64,000 bases of DNA, from positions 4,030,001 to 4,094,000 of the forward strand of contig NZ_CP150901.1 of the NCBI RefSeq assembly GCF_038050405.1, read 5' to 3'. Below are positions 8,204 through 16,436 of the stretch, piece after piece. The notes below the pieces were generated by a model, which saw only the letters and a program-made list of their open reading frames with translations, searched no databases and was not told where the DNA came from. Position 1 is the first letter of the stretch; every line of letters starts with the position of its first letter. The translations under genes and the position numbers were made by a program. This DNA is from Paraburkholderia sp. IMGN_8. GTDB taxonomy: Bacteria > Pseudomonadota > Gammaproteobacteria > Burkholderiales > Burkholderiaceae.

Positions 8204-8230
8204 CAGACTCACTTCCGATGCAAGCTCGCG
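8182..8230. repeat. Perfect 16-bp inverted repeat across the transglycosylase stop
   Basis: CGCGAGCTTGCATCGG (8182-8197) is mirrored exactly by CCGATGCAAGCTCGCG (8215-8230), with the stop codon in the 17-base loop. There is no T run after the right arm, so it is not a textbook terminator. It may protect the 3' end of the mRNA or attenuate convergent transcripts. Confidence 0.7.
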
Positions 8231-8245
8231 CTCTTCAAACTCGCG

Positions 8246-9130
8246 CTAGCTCATTGCTCCGGCAAATTCGGCTCGCAGATCCTGCAAGCCGTCACGAGCG
8301 CGATACAGCTGCTCGACGAGTCGCGCCGAAGCGCGCGTGATCGGCATCCGCGTCTCGTCGGTGATTGGATGATCGAATGCCAGCATCGCCTTGATTGCGG
8401 ACGGATTCGGCGCGGCGAACAGCAAGCGCAACACCGGCAGCAAGCTGGCGAACAGATTGCGTGCGTCGCTATCGCGATTGGCCTGCGACAGTTCCTGCAC
8501 CGCTGCCAGAAGATCCGCACAGACATGTGCGCTCGCCAGAATGCCGCCTGATCCACCGGCACTCAGGCAGTCGGCGAAGGCGTCATCGTTGCCGCACAGC
8601 ACGTTGACCGGCAGGGCGCTCAGCTGATCGAAGTGTTCCTTCACGCACTCCTTGATCGCGACGATGTTGTCGCACTCGAGCAAGCGCGCGACCGTGGCCG
8701 GCGCAATCGTAACGCCGGTTCGATGTGGCACGTCGTACAAGACGATCGGCCGCTCGGTGGCGAGCGCGACCTGCTCGAAGTGCCACTGCACGCCTGCCTG
8801 ATCCGGACACACATACGACGGCGCGGATACCAGATAGCCGGCGCAATCCCAGCGCTCGTAACGTTGGATTTCGCGCAGGACATCGCGCGTGTCCGAGCCG
8901 CCGACGCCGATCAGCATCGGCAGACGCGAGCCGACGACATCAGTCAGCGCTTGCAGTACGGTGAGGCGCTCGGATTCCTGTAGTAGCGCGGCTTCGCCCG
9001 TCGTGCTCAAGGCGACAAAACCGCTGATCTCGGTGCGCAGGTAGTAGTCGGCGAGGCGCTGCAACGCATCGATGTCGACTTCGCCGTTGCGCAGCGGCGT
9101 GACGATGGGCAACCAGATGCCTGAAAACAT
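8246..9130 (-). CDS. Dihydrodipicolinate synthase/N-acetylneuraminate lyase family protein
   Basis: A 294-aa class I aldolase-type TIM barrel of the DapA family. STTGEAALL near residue 42 matches the substrate-binding TTGE motif, VLYDVPHRTG near residue 132 carries the catalytic Tyr, and VAIKEC near residue 158 carries the Schiff-base Lys. It may be a DapA paralogue or a sugar-acid/keto-acid aldolase; motifs do not separate these. The start lies two bases after the stop of the upstream hypothetical gene (TAG-TC-ATG), so the two are almost certainly translationally coupled. Confidence 0.85.
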   Translation of the reverse strand: MFSGIWLPIVTPLRNGEVDIDALQRLADYYLRTEISGFVALSTTGEAALLQESERLTVLQALTDVVGSRLPMLIGVGGSDTRDVLREIQRYERWDCAGYLVSAPSYVCPDQAGVQWHFEQVALATERPIVLYDVPHRTGVTIAPATVARLLECDNIVAIKECVKEHFDQLSALPVNVLCGNDDAFADCLSAGGSGGILASAHVCADLLAAVQELSQANRDSDARNLFASLLPVLRLLFAAPNPSAIKAMLAFDHPITDETRMPITRASARLVEQLYRARDGLQDLRAEFAGAMS

Positions 9131-9132
9131 GA

Positions 9133-9495
9133 CTAGCGCGCCTTTGCGACGACGTTGCGTCGCGTGAGCGGCCCGATCAATGCCGCGGGAAGCGTCCTGA
9201 TCAGTGTGTGCAGGGTGAAATCGAGGTCGTCGGGCGCGATGTCGAGTTGCAAGCGAACCTCATCGCGAACCACTTCCGTGCTGACGACGTACACGCCGAG
9301 TGGCGAGTGCAATAGCGTGCGGAGCCCGGTGCCTGCAGGGTCGTGCGACTGGTGAGGAAGGGTGACCTGCAAGCGGGCACGCGCCGCGGGGAAGGGGATG
9401 ACGTTGTTACGTCGAACGGTTGATTTGTTGAGCGGCTGCGTGTCGAGGCTGTCGAGCGATTGAGTGAGTGCCATGAGATGCGGCGTAGACGCCAT
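9133..9495 (-). CDS. Hypothetical protein coupled to the DapA-like gene
   Basis: A 120-aa protein of unknown family. It has no signal peptide or membrane segment. The C-terminal half (RLQLDIAPDDLDFTLHTLIRT) looks like a small alpha/beta domain. It is the first gene of a two-gene unit with the DapA-like gene, whose start is two bases past this stop. An internal ATG at 9474 is an alternative start; neither has a clear ribosome-binding site. Confidence 0.6.
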   Translation of the reverse strand: MASTPHLMALTQSLDSLDTQPLNKSTVRRNNVIPFPAARARLQVTLPHQSHDPAGTGLRTLLHSPLGVYVVSTEVVRDEVRLQLDIAPDDLDFTLHTLIRTLPAALIGPLTRRNVVAKAR

Positions 9496-9608
9496 GGTTG
9501 GTCAAGACAGTTTCGAGAGTAGACGTCCCTGAGTAAACGCAGTGCAAAAATTGAAGAGCCGAGTGAAAAAATGATGCGCGCTGTGCACGGCCAAAAGAGA
9601 CGACGCAT

Positions 9609-9635
9609 AAAAAAAGGCGAGTCATGAGACTCGCC
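9609..9635 (-). terminator. Intrinsic terminator for the Lys/Ala-rich exported protein gene
   Basis: Read on the minus strand, an 8-bp stem GGCGAGTC/GACTCGCC with loop TCAT is followed by seven Ts. It lies 75 bases beyond the stop of the gene at 9710-10087. Confidence 0.85.
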
Positions 9636-9709
9636 CTCCCTGAACGGCACAATTCGGCTTTGATTAACTACACATGCCTCGCCGGTGCGTGCCGAAAACC
9701 GGACACGTG

Positions 9710-10087
9710 TTATTGCGTTTTGGTCGTGTCGGTTTTTGCGCCGTCGGCCTTAACCGGGGCATTGCTGGCCTCGTTCGCGCTACCCGTTTTGGTTTTGTCC
9801 GCGCCTGCTTCGACAGCGTCTTTCTTCTTGCTGGTTTTATGGACCGGCTTCTTCGCGGCGTGAGCGGTAGAAGCCTTTTTCACATGCACTTTCGTCGCGG
9901 CCTTCGTCGTCGCCGTGCCGGTCTCGGCTGCGCCGGTTTGCACGGCCGTGCTGGCCTTCAGATTCGCCTGGCCAGCGGGTTGCGTTTGCGCGGGTTGCAG
10001 CGGCTGCGTGGTCGACGGTGCGGCGGTTTGTGCGAAAGCGGTCGACACGAGCAGAGCGGAAGCGAGAGCGGCGAAAAGCGTCTTCAT
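9710..10087 (-). CDS. Exported low-complexity Ala/Lys/Thr-rich protein
   Basis: The 125-aa product has a clean Sec signal peptide (MKTLFAALASALLVSTAFA, cleavage after AFA). The remainder is a disordered Ala/Thr/Lys-rich tail with many KK pairs in the middle (residues 60-90). AAGGAGTT sits at ideal distance from the ATG, and a strong terminator follows, so this is a real single-gene transcription unit. The basic tail could bind nucleic acid or envelope polymers, but that is a guess. No family is recognised. Confidence 0.75.
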   Translation of the reverse strand: MKTLFAALASALLVSTAFAQTAAPSTTQPLQPAQTQPAGQANLKASTAVQTGAAETGTATTKAATKVHVKKASTAHAAKKPVHKTSKKKDAVEAGADKTKTGSANEASNAPVKADGAKTDTTKTQ

Positions 10088-10316
10088 GGTTTAACTCCTT
10101 GGTTTAACCGGTTGAATCTTGTGTGGCGGCTGAGATTTTTCAGCGCTGCCGGTTTAACGTTGACCGGAAGACAGGAGTTGACGGTGCTCTGGTGACAAAA
10201 CGTAACGGTTGAAACAGGTTGGGTTGTATCGGCGACTGCCAGGACCGTGCGTAATCGAAATAAAGAGGGTGCACGCCGCGCTCGCGTTGTGCTGCGTGCG
10301 CGGCTATGCGGTAGCG

Positions 10317-10577
10317 CTATTGAAACGGGTTCTGCACCACCCCCGGCTTCGCATCCGGTTCGTCCTTCACCTTCGCGGGCAGATTCGTCTGCGCCTGCAA
10401 TGCAGCGACGATCGCATCCACCGCTTCCTTGAGCGCGAGCGCCGCCTTGAGTCCGCGCTGGTCCTGCGTTAGCTCCAGTGTTCCGTTCAGCACGACGCGG
10501 GTGGTGCCGTTGCTCACGGTGAGCGCATCGCCCTGAATGTTGAGCACGTCGTCATCGTTCGAATAGGGTTTAAACAC
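10317..10577 (-). CDS. Hypothetical protein coupled to the secreted nuclease
   Basis: An 86-aa protein starting at a GTG that overlaps the end of the nuclease gene by eight bases. GGGAGG lies within the nuclease coding end at the right spacing, so translation is probably coupled. There is no signal peptide. Residues 15-40 look like beta strands (DALTVSNGTTRVVLNGTLEL), followed by an Ala-rich helix. No family is recognised. A nuclease inhibitor would fit the arrangement, but nothing in the sequence shows it. Confidence 0.65.
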   Translation of the reverse strand: MFKPYSNDDDVLNIQGDALTVSNGTTRVVLNGTLELTQDQRGLKAALALKEAVDAIVAALQAQTNLPAKVKDEPDAKPGVVQNPFQ

Positions 10578-11319
10578 CTTTCAGTCCTCCCGGTCGCTGA
10601 TCTTTGAGGGTCTCCGGAATGCCCGGAAAACGGATACTGCTTGCCGCTTCGAGTTCGTGAATCGTCTTGATGTCGTAACGGTTGGTCGAGACATTGTCCA
10701 CCACCACCGCGAACGCCATCCGCTTCGACGGCACGTAGACGACCTTGAACAATTGCGTCGGCACGAAGACGCGCGTCGGCCCGATGGTCTGCAATTGCTG
10801 GCCGTTGAAAATCGGCCCGGTGACCACGTAGGTATCGTCGTACGACATCGCGATTTTGCGCACCGAGGTTTCGATGCGCGCCCACAAGCGCTGATTGTTC
10901 TCGCGGTTTTGCGGGACAACGTTGGCGAGCGAAAACGATTGTGCCATCGCTTCCTGATTCCAGCGATTGCCGGCAGGGCTCATATGGCCACGATCGAAAC
11001 CGCTGCGTTTATAGTCCGCCAGCTTCGCGCCTTCGCCGTCGGGCAAGCGTGCATCTTCGAAGAACTTGTTGGTGCGCACTATGTCTTTGGCGGCTTCGAT
11101 GTGATCGCGCGTCAGATGCTCGGCGGACCACAGTGGACCATGCGTGATACCGGAATGCAGAACGGCGAAATCGGTGTAGCAAAGCATGCGCGTTTTCGGC
11201 GCCATCTTCTGATTGGTCAGCACCGGCCATTGCGCGTTCGGTGTGAACTGAGTGCAGGAGGGCGCCGCGCTCGCGTGAGCGGCGACGGCAAACAACAGAC
11301 AGGCGAACCACTTCTTCAT
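10570..11319 (-). CDS. Secreted DNA/RNA non-specific endonuclease (NucA type)
   Basis: A 249-aa exported nuclease. A Sec signal peptide (MKKWFACLLFAVAAHASA) precedes a beta-beta-alpha-metal endonuclease domain with the signature FDRGHMSPAGNRWN near residue 108 (DRGH motif, catalytic His) and NVVPQNRENNQ carrying the metal-ligand Asn. Enzymes of this family cleave DNA and RNA using Mg2+ outside the cytoplasm, for nutrient scavenging or competition. It is first in a two-gene unit with the small overlapping gene. Confidence 0.9.
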   Translation of the reverse strand: MKKWFACLLFAVAAHASAAPSCTQFTPNAQWPVLTNQKMAPKTRMLCYTDFAVLHSGITHGPLWSAEHLTRDHIEAAKDIVRTNKFFEDARLPDGEGAKLADYKRSGFDRGHMSPAGNRWNQEAMAQSFSLANVVPQNRENNQRLWARIETSVRKIAMSYDDTYVVTGPIFNGQQLQTIGPTRVFVPTQLFKVVYVPSKRMAFAVVVDNVSTNRYDIKTIHELEAASSIRFPGIPETLKDQRPGGLKGV

Positions 11320-11653
11320 GAGTCAATCGGTCGAGGGATGGGGGGCGCAAGTATAGCGTTGCGAGCCCGATTCGAGCGACGTGGAACGCACGAAAACACA
11401 GCGGAAATTGAGGGGATTTGCGCGGAGCGCCTGGGAAAACCAGAGCTGCGCTGGACAAAAAAATGGGCCGCCTTGCAGCGACCCTAATGCGTGGATTTCC
11501 AACTCTACGCACGCAAACTTAAGAACGGCTTAAATGCCGACAAAGTGCAGATGGCGGATGAACTGCCCGCAAATCAGGTGTACAAGTCCGCCTGCACCCA
11601 GGCGGCGCCGTTCGATTCATACGGTCGTTCGCGCGAAAAGGAAGCGCGGGAAG
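11320..11653. other. Intergenic stretch, nothing firm recognised
   Basis: This is the upstream region of the nuclease gene and the downstream region of the next minus-strand gene. A plus-strand GTG frame from 11491 reads like protein for about 50 residues before it runs into the opposite-strand gene. I see no ribosome-binding site or family for it, and leave it uncalled. Confidence 0.4.
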
Positions 11654-12013
11654 CTAATTTCCGAACACGCTGTGTTCGGCGTGGATCGTTTGCCGGTCGA
11701 CGGCTTGCAGGCGCCAGAAGCCGCTTGTCTGCGCGTGCGTCGGCACGGCTGTCCATGCGGCAGCCCCTTGCGCCGCACTTACTTGCTGTTTGCGGTCCAC
11801 GTGTAATCCGCGCAGCGTGCACAGCGGTGCGTCCGCGCTCGGCGCGCAGAGCGTCGTGACGCCGTTTTCGTCGTGTAATTCGCCCCACGGGGGCAGATCG
11901 ATCCCTTGATGCGCTTCTCTCGACCAACGGTGCTCTTCGGTGTCGAGCCATAGCACAGCGTAATCGTGGCTAACGGTGGGATCGGAACCGTTGATGAGGA
12001 TGGTCAGGCGCAT
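11654..12013 (-). CDS. Hypothetical protein
   Basis: A 119-aa protein starting MRLTILINGSDPTVSHDYAV at 12013; the frame is open to 12028, but the internal ATG has the better context (GGAAC upstream). It has no signal peptide or membrane span. It looks like a beta-rich small domain with several Trp residues (AVLWLDTEEHRW, IDLPPWGEL). I recognise no family, and the neighbours give no functional clue. Confidence 0.55.
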   Translation of the reverse strand: MRLTILINGSDPTVSHDYAVLWLDTEEHRWSREAHQGIDLPPWGELHDENGVTTLCAPSADAPLCTLRGLHVDRKQQVSAAQGAAAWTAVPTHAQTSGFWRLQAVDRQTIHAEHSVFGN

Positions 12014-12155
12014 GGCAGTTCCGTACAAATTGCGAAGTATTGCTCTATCAGTCTACGCCGCGACGCGCGTTATGCAAGCTGAAAGGTATGGCCATCCGGC
12101 ACGAATAAACTTGACGCGATGTATGCGGCTGTACGATTGCGGCGGCATTGGTTGT

Positions 12156-12410
12156 GTGCCTGCTGCGTTGGCCTTTCCTTGATTTGTTAGTGGTCTATTA
12201 GCGTCGCCCCTGTGCGGGGCAGGCACTTACTTTCTTTGCCGCCGCAAAGAAAGTAAGCAAAGAAAGCGGCTTCACACCGCTAATTCCTAAGCGGGTCCCC
12301 TGGCTTGGAGGAGGCAGGGGAGCATCTGGAATCAGTGTCCTCGCACATTCCGCCCCGGTGACAAGGCAGTCATTCTTCCGGCGGCGCTGCGCGCGCCGTG
12401 GCGGTACTTC
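12156..12410. repeat. Left arm of large inverted repeat (dispersed repeat family)
   Basis: This arm of about 255 bp is closely matched in reverse complement by 12745-13000 and again, in the right-arm orientation, by 44140-44412. It contains a perfect hairpin CTTACTTTCTTTG/CAAAGAAAGTAAG (12226-12257) and a GCCCC/GGGGC hairpin. Open frames inside it, such as the minus-strand frame ending in ARSAAGRMTALSPGRNVRGH, come from the repeat and are not counted as genes. Confidence 0.9.
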
Positions 12411-12744
12411 ACAAAACCGTCGGGCGCTTTTCGCGCCTGCGGTTGCTCAGGTGTAACGGCTGGTGTTTGCTGCGCCAGCGTAACTTGCGGGCGCGTTTCG
12501 TTCGGCACTTTTTCCGTGCCTGCGGTGGCTCGCCCTCCCGTCTTCAACGCCTCACGGAGGCGCTAGCGTGTCAGCCGGAGTGATGGCTCACATCCGCACA
12601 CTTGGGCGCCTCGCCGAGGCGAAGCCGATGGCTCCCAGCAAATCAAAACGAAGCCCCGGGTTTCCCTTACAGACCGTTCCGGCGAGCACGCAGTGCGAGG
12701 CGGGAAGGATGATGCCGGAAGCGCATACGTCCCATTGGTGTTGG
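12411..12744. other. Spacer between the arms of the large inverted repeat
   Basis: These 334 bases carry short internal inverted elements (for example GGCGCCTCGCCGAGGCG near 12605) but no convincing gene. No transposase or integrase motif is present in any frame. Confidence 0.6.
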
Positions 12745-13000
12745 GAAGTACCGCCACGGCGCGCGCAGCGCCGCCGGAAGTATGACTGCCTTGTCACCGG
12801 CGCGGAGTGTGCGAGAACACTGATTCCAGATGCTCCACTGCCTCCTCCAAGCCAGGGGACCCGCTTAGGAGTTAGCGGTGTGAAGCCGCTTTCTTTGCTT
12901 ACTTTCTTTGCGGCGGCAAAGAAAGTAAGTGCCTGCCCCGCACAGGGGCGACGCTAATAGACCAATATCAAATCAAGGAAAGGCCAACACCGCAGGCACC
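12745..13000. repeat. Right arm of large inverted repeat (dispersed repeat family)
   Basis: Reverse-complement partner of 12156-12410, with the same hairpin at 12898-12929. It is the same orientation and family as the copy at 44140-44412, differing from it by scattered substitutions. Together with the left arm it could form a very long cruciform or RNA hairpin. Confidence 0.9.
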
Positions 13001-13056
13001 CAGACAAATCCCGCCGCCAAAAGGCAAAACCAAAAGCACAGACCAACACCAAACCC

Positions 13057-14745
13057 TCAGGCAAGATCAAGCGCACTAGTCAAATCCCCAAGCGGCGCGA
13101 GGCCATTCTCCGCAAAAGCGCGATCTCTCGCGACAACCCCATCAAGCGGTACTAGCCCAAACACGCGGCTGATAAATCGAAGAATCGAATTAGTGTCATA
13201 CACCGTATGATCGACATACCCTTTCTTCGCCAGCGGCGAAATCACAATTGCGGGAATCCGCGACCCCGGCCCCCAGCGATCGCCCCTAGGCGGCGCAACC
13301 GGATCCCACCAGCCGCCGTTCTCGTCGACGGTGACGATCACCACAGTGTTAGCCCACTGCGCACTGCGCTGAATATGCTCGATGACGTGCGCAATATGCC
13401 GGTCGCCTGATTCGACGTCCGCGTAACCCGCATGCATGTTGAGATCGCCCTGCGGTTTGTAGAACGTGACGGCCGGCAGGCGCCCCGCATCGATATCGGC
13501 GAGCAGGCGATTGGTCGACGCTTCGTTGCCCAAGCCCGCATCGCGCAGATATTTGCGGCGCGCCGCAGTGCCCGGTGCGTAATTGGCGAAGTAGTTGAAC
13601 GGCTGGTGGTGATACTGGAAGTCGGGTACGGCGCCCGTGTCCTGATGCTCGAGTGCGTATTGCCACGCACCGCTGTACCACGCCCAATCGACCCCCTTGT
13701 CCGTCAGACGGTCGCCGATCGTCGCGAACTTTTGCGGCGGCAGCACGCGCGGATTCGACGGGTCGGCGAGCGCCGGATCGCCACCTTGCACCGCACGCAC
13801 GTTGCTCGGCTGATAGGGCGGCGCCATCGTATTGACGGCGTAACCGTCGGCGGTGAACAAGCCGTCGTTGACGTATTTCGGCGGACCGTCGAGCGCGGAC
13901 GCGGGCGAATCCGCCGACAGCTTGAGGCGCGTGCCGGTCGGGTCGTCGCCTTCAACCACCGACACCAGCTTCTTCGCCGGGCTGTTATGCACATCCGGGT
14001 AGAACGGCGCCTGCGCCGAGATCAGAAAGATGTGGTTCAGCCACGAGCCGCCGAAGGCCGCCATGAAGAAGTTGTCGCATAGCGTGTACTGCCGTGCAAG
14101 ATTCCACAGACGCAGCGTGTCGGCGGAATTGCGATAGTGGCCCATCACCAGGCCGCCGGAATCGCTCCATGCGGCGAACTGATTGTTGCGCCCGGCGTTG
14201 ATCTGCATCTGGTTCTGATAGAAACGATGCACCAGATCGCGCGTAATCACCCCGTTCGGCAGCGGCACGCCCTGTGCGTCAGTGATGTGGAACGGCCGGT
14301 TGTGCAAGCTGCCGATATCGCGCTCGCCAATCATGTAGCGCTTGCCGTCCACTTCCTGCGCCTGCGGCACGAGGCCGCCCCAGATCTTCGGCAGCTGCGG
14401 CAGCGGCGTCTTGCCGTCGCGGTCGAGTTGCAGGTAACGCTCGGCTGTCACTGCATCGAGTGGGTACTGGACGCCGGGAAAATTGCCGTACAGGTTAGCG
14501 AAGCTGCGGTTCTCGGCATAGATCACCACGATATGACGGACCTGGTCGCGCAGCGCGGCGTCGAGTCGCAAGTCGGCGGCACTGCGCGGTGCAGCGCCGT
14601 TCGCCGCGCTCTGCTCAGCAGTGTGGCAGCCGGCGAGAGCGAGTCCCATGCCAACCGCTGCGAGGCCGGTCAGGACACGGCGGCGCTCGGGATCGTCAGG
14701 GGCGTCGTCAGGATTAGGTGGCAGGGTGGAGTCGTTGTCGGTCAT
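13057..14745 (-). CDS. AcpA-type acid phosphatase / phospholipase C superfamily phosphoesterase
   Basis: A 562-aa exported phosphoesterase. The N-terminus has a twin-arginine signal (ERRRVLTGLAAVGMGLALAGC) whose Cys could be lipidated. The mature part starts with HIVVIYAENRSFANLYGNFPG, the phosphoesterase-family metal and nucleophile region. Later motifs are FYKPQGDLNMHAGYADVESGD near residue 430 and VIVTVDENGGWWDPVAPP near residue 470, both typical of this superfamily. It resembles Francisella AcpA more than large phosphocholine-specific PlcN enzymes. The start at 14745 is the first ATG; a TTG at 14778 gives 11 more residues, and neither has a good ribosome-binding site. Confidence 0.8.
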   Translation of the reverse strand: MTDNDSTLPPNPDDAPDDPERRRVLTGLAAVGMGLALAGCHTAEQSAANGAAPRSAADLRLDAALRDQVRHIVVIYAENRSFANLYGNFPGVQYPLDAVTAERYLQLDRDGKTPLPQLPKIWGGLVPQAQEVDGKRYMIGERDIGSLHNRPFHITDAQGVPLPNGVITRDLVHRFYQNQMQINAGRNNQFAAWSDSGGLVMGHYRNSADTLRLWNLARQYTLCDNFFMAAFGGSWLNHIFLISAQAPFYPDVHNSPAKKLVSVVEGDDPTGTRLKLSADSPASALDGPPKYVNDGLFTADGYAVNTMAPPYQPSNVRAVQGGDPALADPSNPRVLPPQKFATIGDRLTDKGVDWAWYSGAWQYALEHQDTGAVPDFQYHHQPFNYFANYAPGTAARRKYLRDAGLGNEASTNRLLADIDAGRLPAVTFYKPQGDLNMHAGYADVESGDRHIAHVIEHIQRSAQWANTVVIVTVDENGGWWDPVAPPRGDRWGPGSRIPAIVISPLAKKGYVDHTVYDTNSILRFISRVFGLVPLDGVVARDRAFAENGLAPLGDLTSALDLA

Positions 14746-14870
14746 CGGTGTTTTCGCAGTTTGCGTGACGGGTGTCAAAGCGGGGTGTCAAAGCGGGTGT
14801 CAATGCGCTGCTCGCGGGCGGCGTGCGCGCGACGACGGTTTGAGGTTCGGACTGGCCCGGCCGGGCCAGC

Positions 14871-15158
14871 TTAAGGCAGACGCCGCTTGACGCGCCAACT
14901 GTTGTGCGTCGCGTCAACGGCCAGCAGCAGCCAATGCTTGGCGTCGACGGGATGGCGTCTTTGCGTGGCGTAGCCGTCGACAGTCAATTCGAGTTCGTCG
15001 GGCGCGCGGCGATGGCAGGTGGCGTGTGCGCCTGAGCCGTCCGCGAATTCGACTATCGCGGCGGCCGCGCGGGCCGGCTCGGGCAGGTGCGCGATGCGCA
15101 CCGCGCAGCCCGGATAAAGATGCGAGTCATCGACCTGAATCTGGATGGGATCGGACAT
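14871..15158 (-). CDS. Hypothetical protein
   Basis: A 95-aa cytoplasmic protein starting MSDPIQIQVDDSHLYPGC at 15158, chosen because GGAGGG lies upstream. It is beta-rich, with a central HATCHRRAPDELELTVDGY segment and a C-terminal HWLLLAVDATHNSWRVKRRLP. No family is recognised. It lies just upstream of the phosphoesterase gene in the same direction, about 125 bases away, so co-transcription is possible. Confidence 0.6.
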   Translation of the reverse strand: MSDPIQIQVDDSHLYPGCAVRIAHLPEPARAAAAIVEFADGSGAHATCHRRAPDELELTVDGYATQRRHPVDAKHWLLLAVDATHNSWRVKRRLP

Positions 15159-15385
15159 GAGCGTGCCCTCCGGACGCGTGCGAGGAGCGAAAGCGCGGCG
15201 AGACGGCCCAGCGCTACGAACCGCATCAAAGGATAGCACCGCGCGAAATGGTGGCGGTGCACAAACTGCGCTGCCGGTCGCCGAAAATAAGCGCCCGCCG
15301 CGCCGCCAGCCAGATAAATGGCCGTCCCATGCTTCGCGCTATCATGCTGATCTGTAAACGATGAACAGCAGAAACGGCAGCCAAG

Positions 15386-16357
15386 ATGGCAAAAGAAGAC
15401 CAGACAGGAGCGGGACGCAAGCACGCGAGGCCACGCGGTGCGGCAGCGCCGGCTCCTCAAGACGACGCGGCGTTGTCCCAGGCGGACAGCGCTGATTCCA
15501 CCGATTCCGCCGATGAAGAGAGCACCGGCGGATCGACCTACCTCGTGCCGGGGCTGGAGCGCGGCCTGCGCATCCTCGCCGAATTCAGCGCGCGCGAGCC
15601 GGTGCTCGGCGCGCCCGAATTGTCGAAGCGCATCGGCATTCCGCGCACCACCACTTTCCGTTTATTGCAGACGCTCGAAGCACTCGGTTTTCTCGAGCGC
15701 GTCAATGGTGACCGCTATTTCCGCCTGAGCGTCGCGGTGCTGCGGCTCGGTTTCGAATACCTGAGTTCGCTCGAACTGACCGACGTCGGCACACCGATTC
15801 TCGAACGCTTGCGCGATGCGACCGGCCTGAGCACGCACCTGCTGATTCGCGATCAGCGTGATGTGGTGTTCGTCGCCAAGGCGCAGACCCATGAGCCGAT
15901 GTTCAGTTCGGTGAAAGTGCATGTCGGCACGCGTTTGCCGGCGCATGCCACCGTGCATGGGCAGGTGCTGATGGGCGATTTGAGCTTCGAGGAATTGCGT
16001 CAGTTGTATCCCGAGCCGCAACTCGAACGCTTCACCGAACGTACGCCGGCGACTGTCGAAGAGCTGTACGGAAGAGTGCGCGAAAGCGCGGCGCTCGGCT
16101 ACGCGTTGAGCGAAGCGTCGTTCGAGCGCGGGATTTCGGTGGTGAGCGCGCCGGTACGCGACCAAAGCGGAAGGATCGTCGCCGCGCTGACCGTCACCAT
16201 TCCACGTTCCGATATCGGCGAAGCGGAGGAACGCGAACCGCTCGTCATCGCGGTGTGCCAGGCAGCGCTCGAATTGTCCGAACGGCTCAGCTATCGCCCG
16301 CGGCCGGATGATCCGACCGCGGCCCAAGCTCGCCGCAAACCCGTCGCGGCGAACTGA
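15386..16357 (+). CDS. IclR-family transcriptional regulator 1
   Basis: A 323-aa IclR regulator with a long Ala/Asp-rich N-terminal extension (about 50 residues). Then follow VPGLERGLRIL, a winged helix-turn-helix (LSKRIGIPRTTTFRLLQTLEALGFLER split around residues 75-105) and an effector domain ending in the usual GISVVSAPVRDQSGRIVAALT. It is a close paralogue of the IclR protein at 21974-22834. It probably responds to a catabolic intermediate and controls the neighbouring porin and/or dioxygenase operon, whose promoters carry palindromes of IclR type. Start chosen at ATG 15386. Confidence 0.9.
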   Translation: MAKEDQTGAGRKHARPRGAAAPAPQDDAALSQADSADSTDSADEESTGGSTYLVPGLERGLRILAEFSAREPVLGAPELSKRIGIPRTTTFRLLQTLEALGFLERVNGDRYFRLSVAVLRLGFEYLSSLELTDVGTPILERLRDATGLSTHLLIRDQRDVVFVAKAQTHEPMFSSVKVHVGTRLPAHATVHGQVLMGDLSFEELRQLYPEPQLERFTERTPATVEELYGRVRESAALGYALSEASFERGISVVSAPVRDQSGRIVAALTVTIPRSDIGEAEEREPLVIAVCQAALELSERLSYRPRPDDPTAAQARRKPVAAN

Positions 16358-16377
16358 TTCCGCGTCTGACCATGTTC

Positions 16378-16411
16378 AACGGCCCGGCTGTTTTCACAGC
16401 CGGGCCGTTTG
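16378..16411. terminator. Bidirectional terminator between iclR and porin genes
   Basis: A 13-bp stem AACGGCCCGGCTG/CAGCCGGGCCGTT with a short loop is followed by TTTG. It separates the convergent IclR and porin genes. Confidence 0.85.
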
Positions 16412-16436
16412 CTTTACACCACCGACATCATTCGCA

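Noticed and set aside
11491..11859. Plus-strand GTG frame with protein-like first 50 residues
   Set aside because: No ribosome-binding site or family; its second half is antisense to the 11654-12013 gene. Possibly a remnant, but not supportable.
12568..12957. 129-codon frame in the inverted repeat (also present at 44 kb)
   Set aside because: It is encoded by the dispersed repeat itself and changes with repeat boundaries, with no domain.
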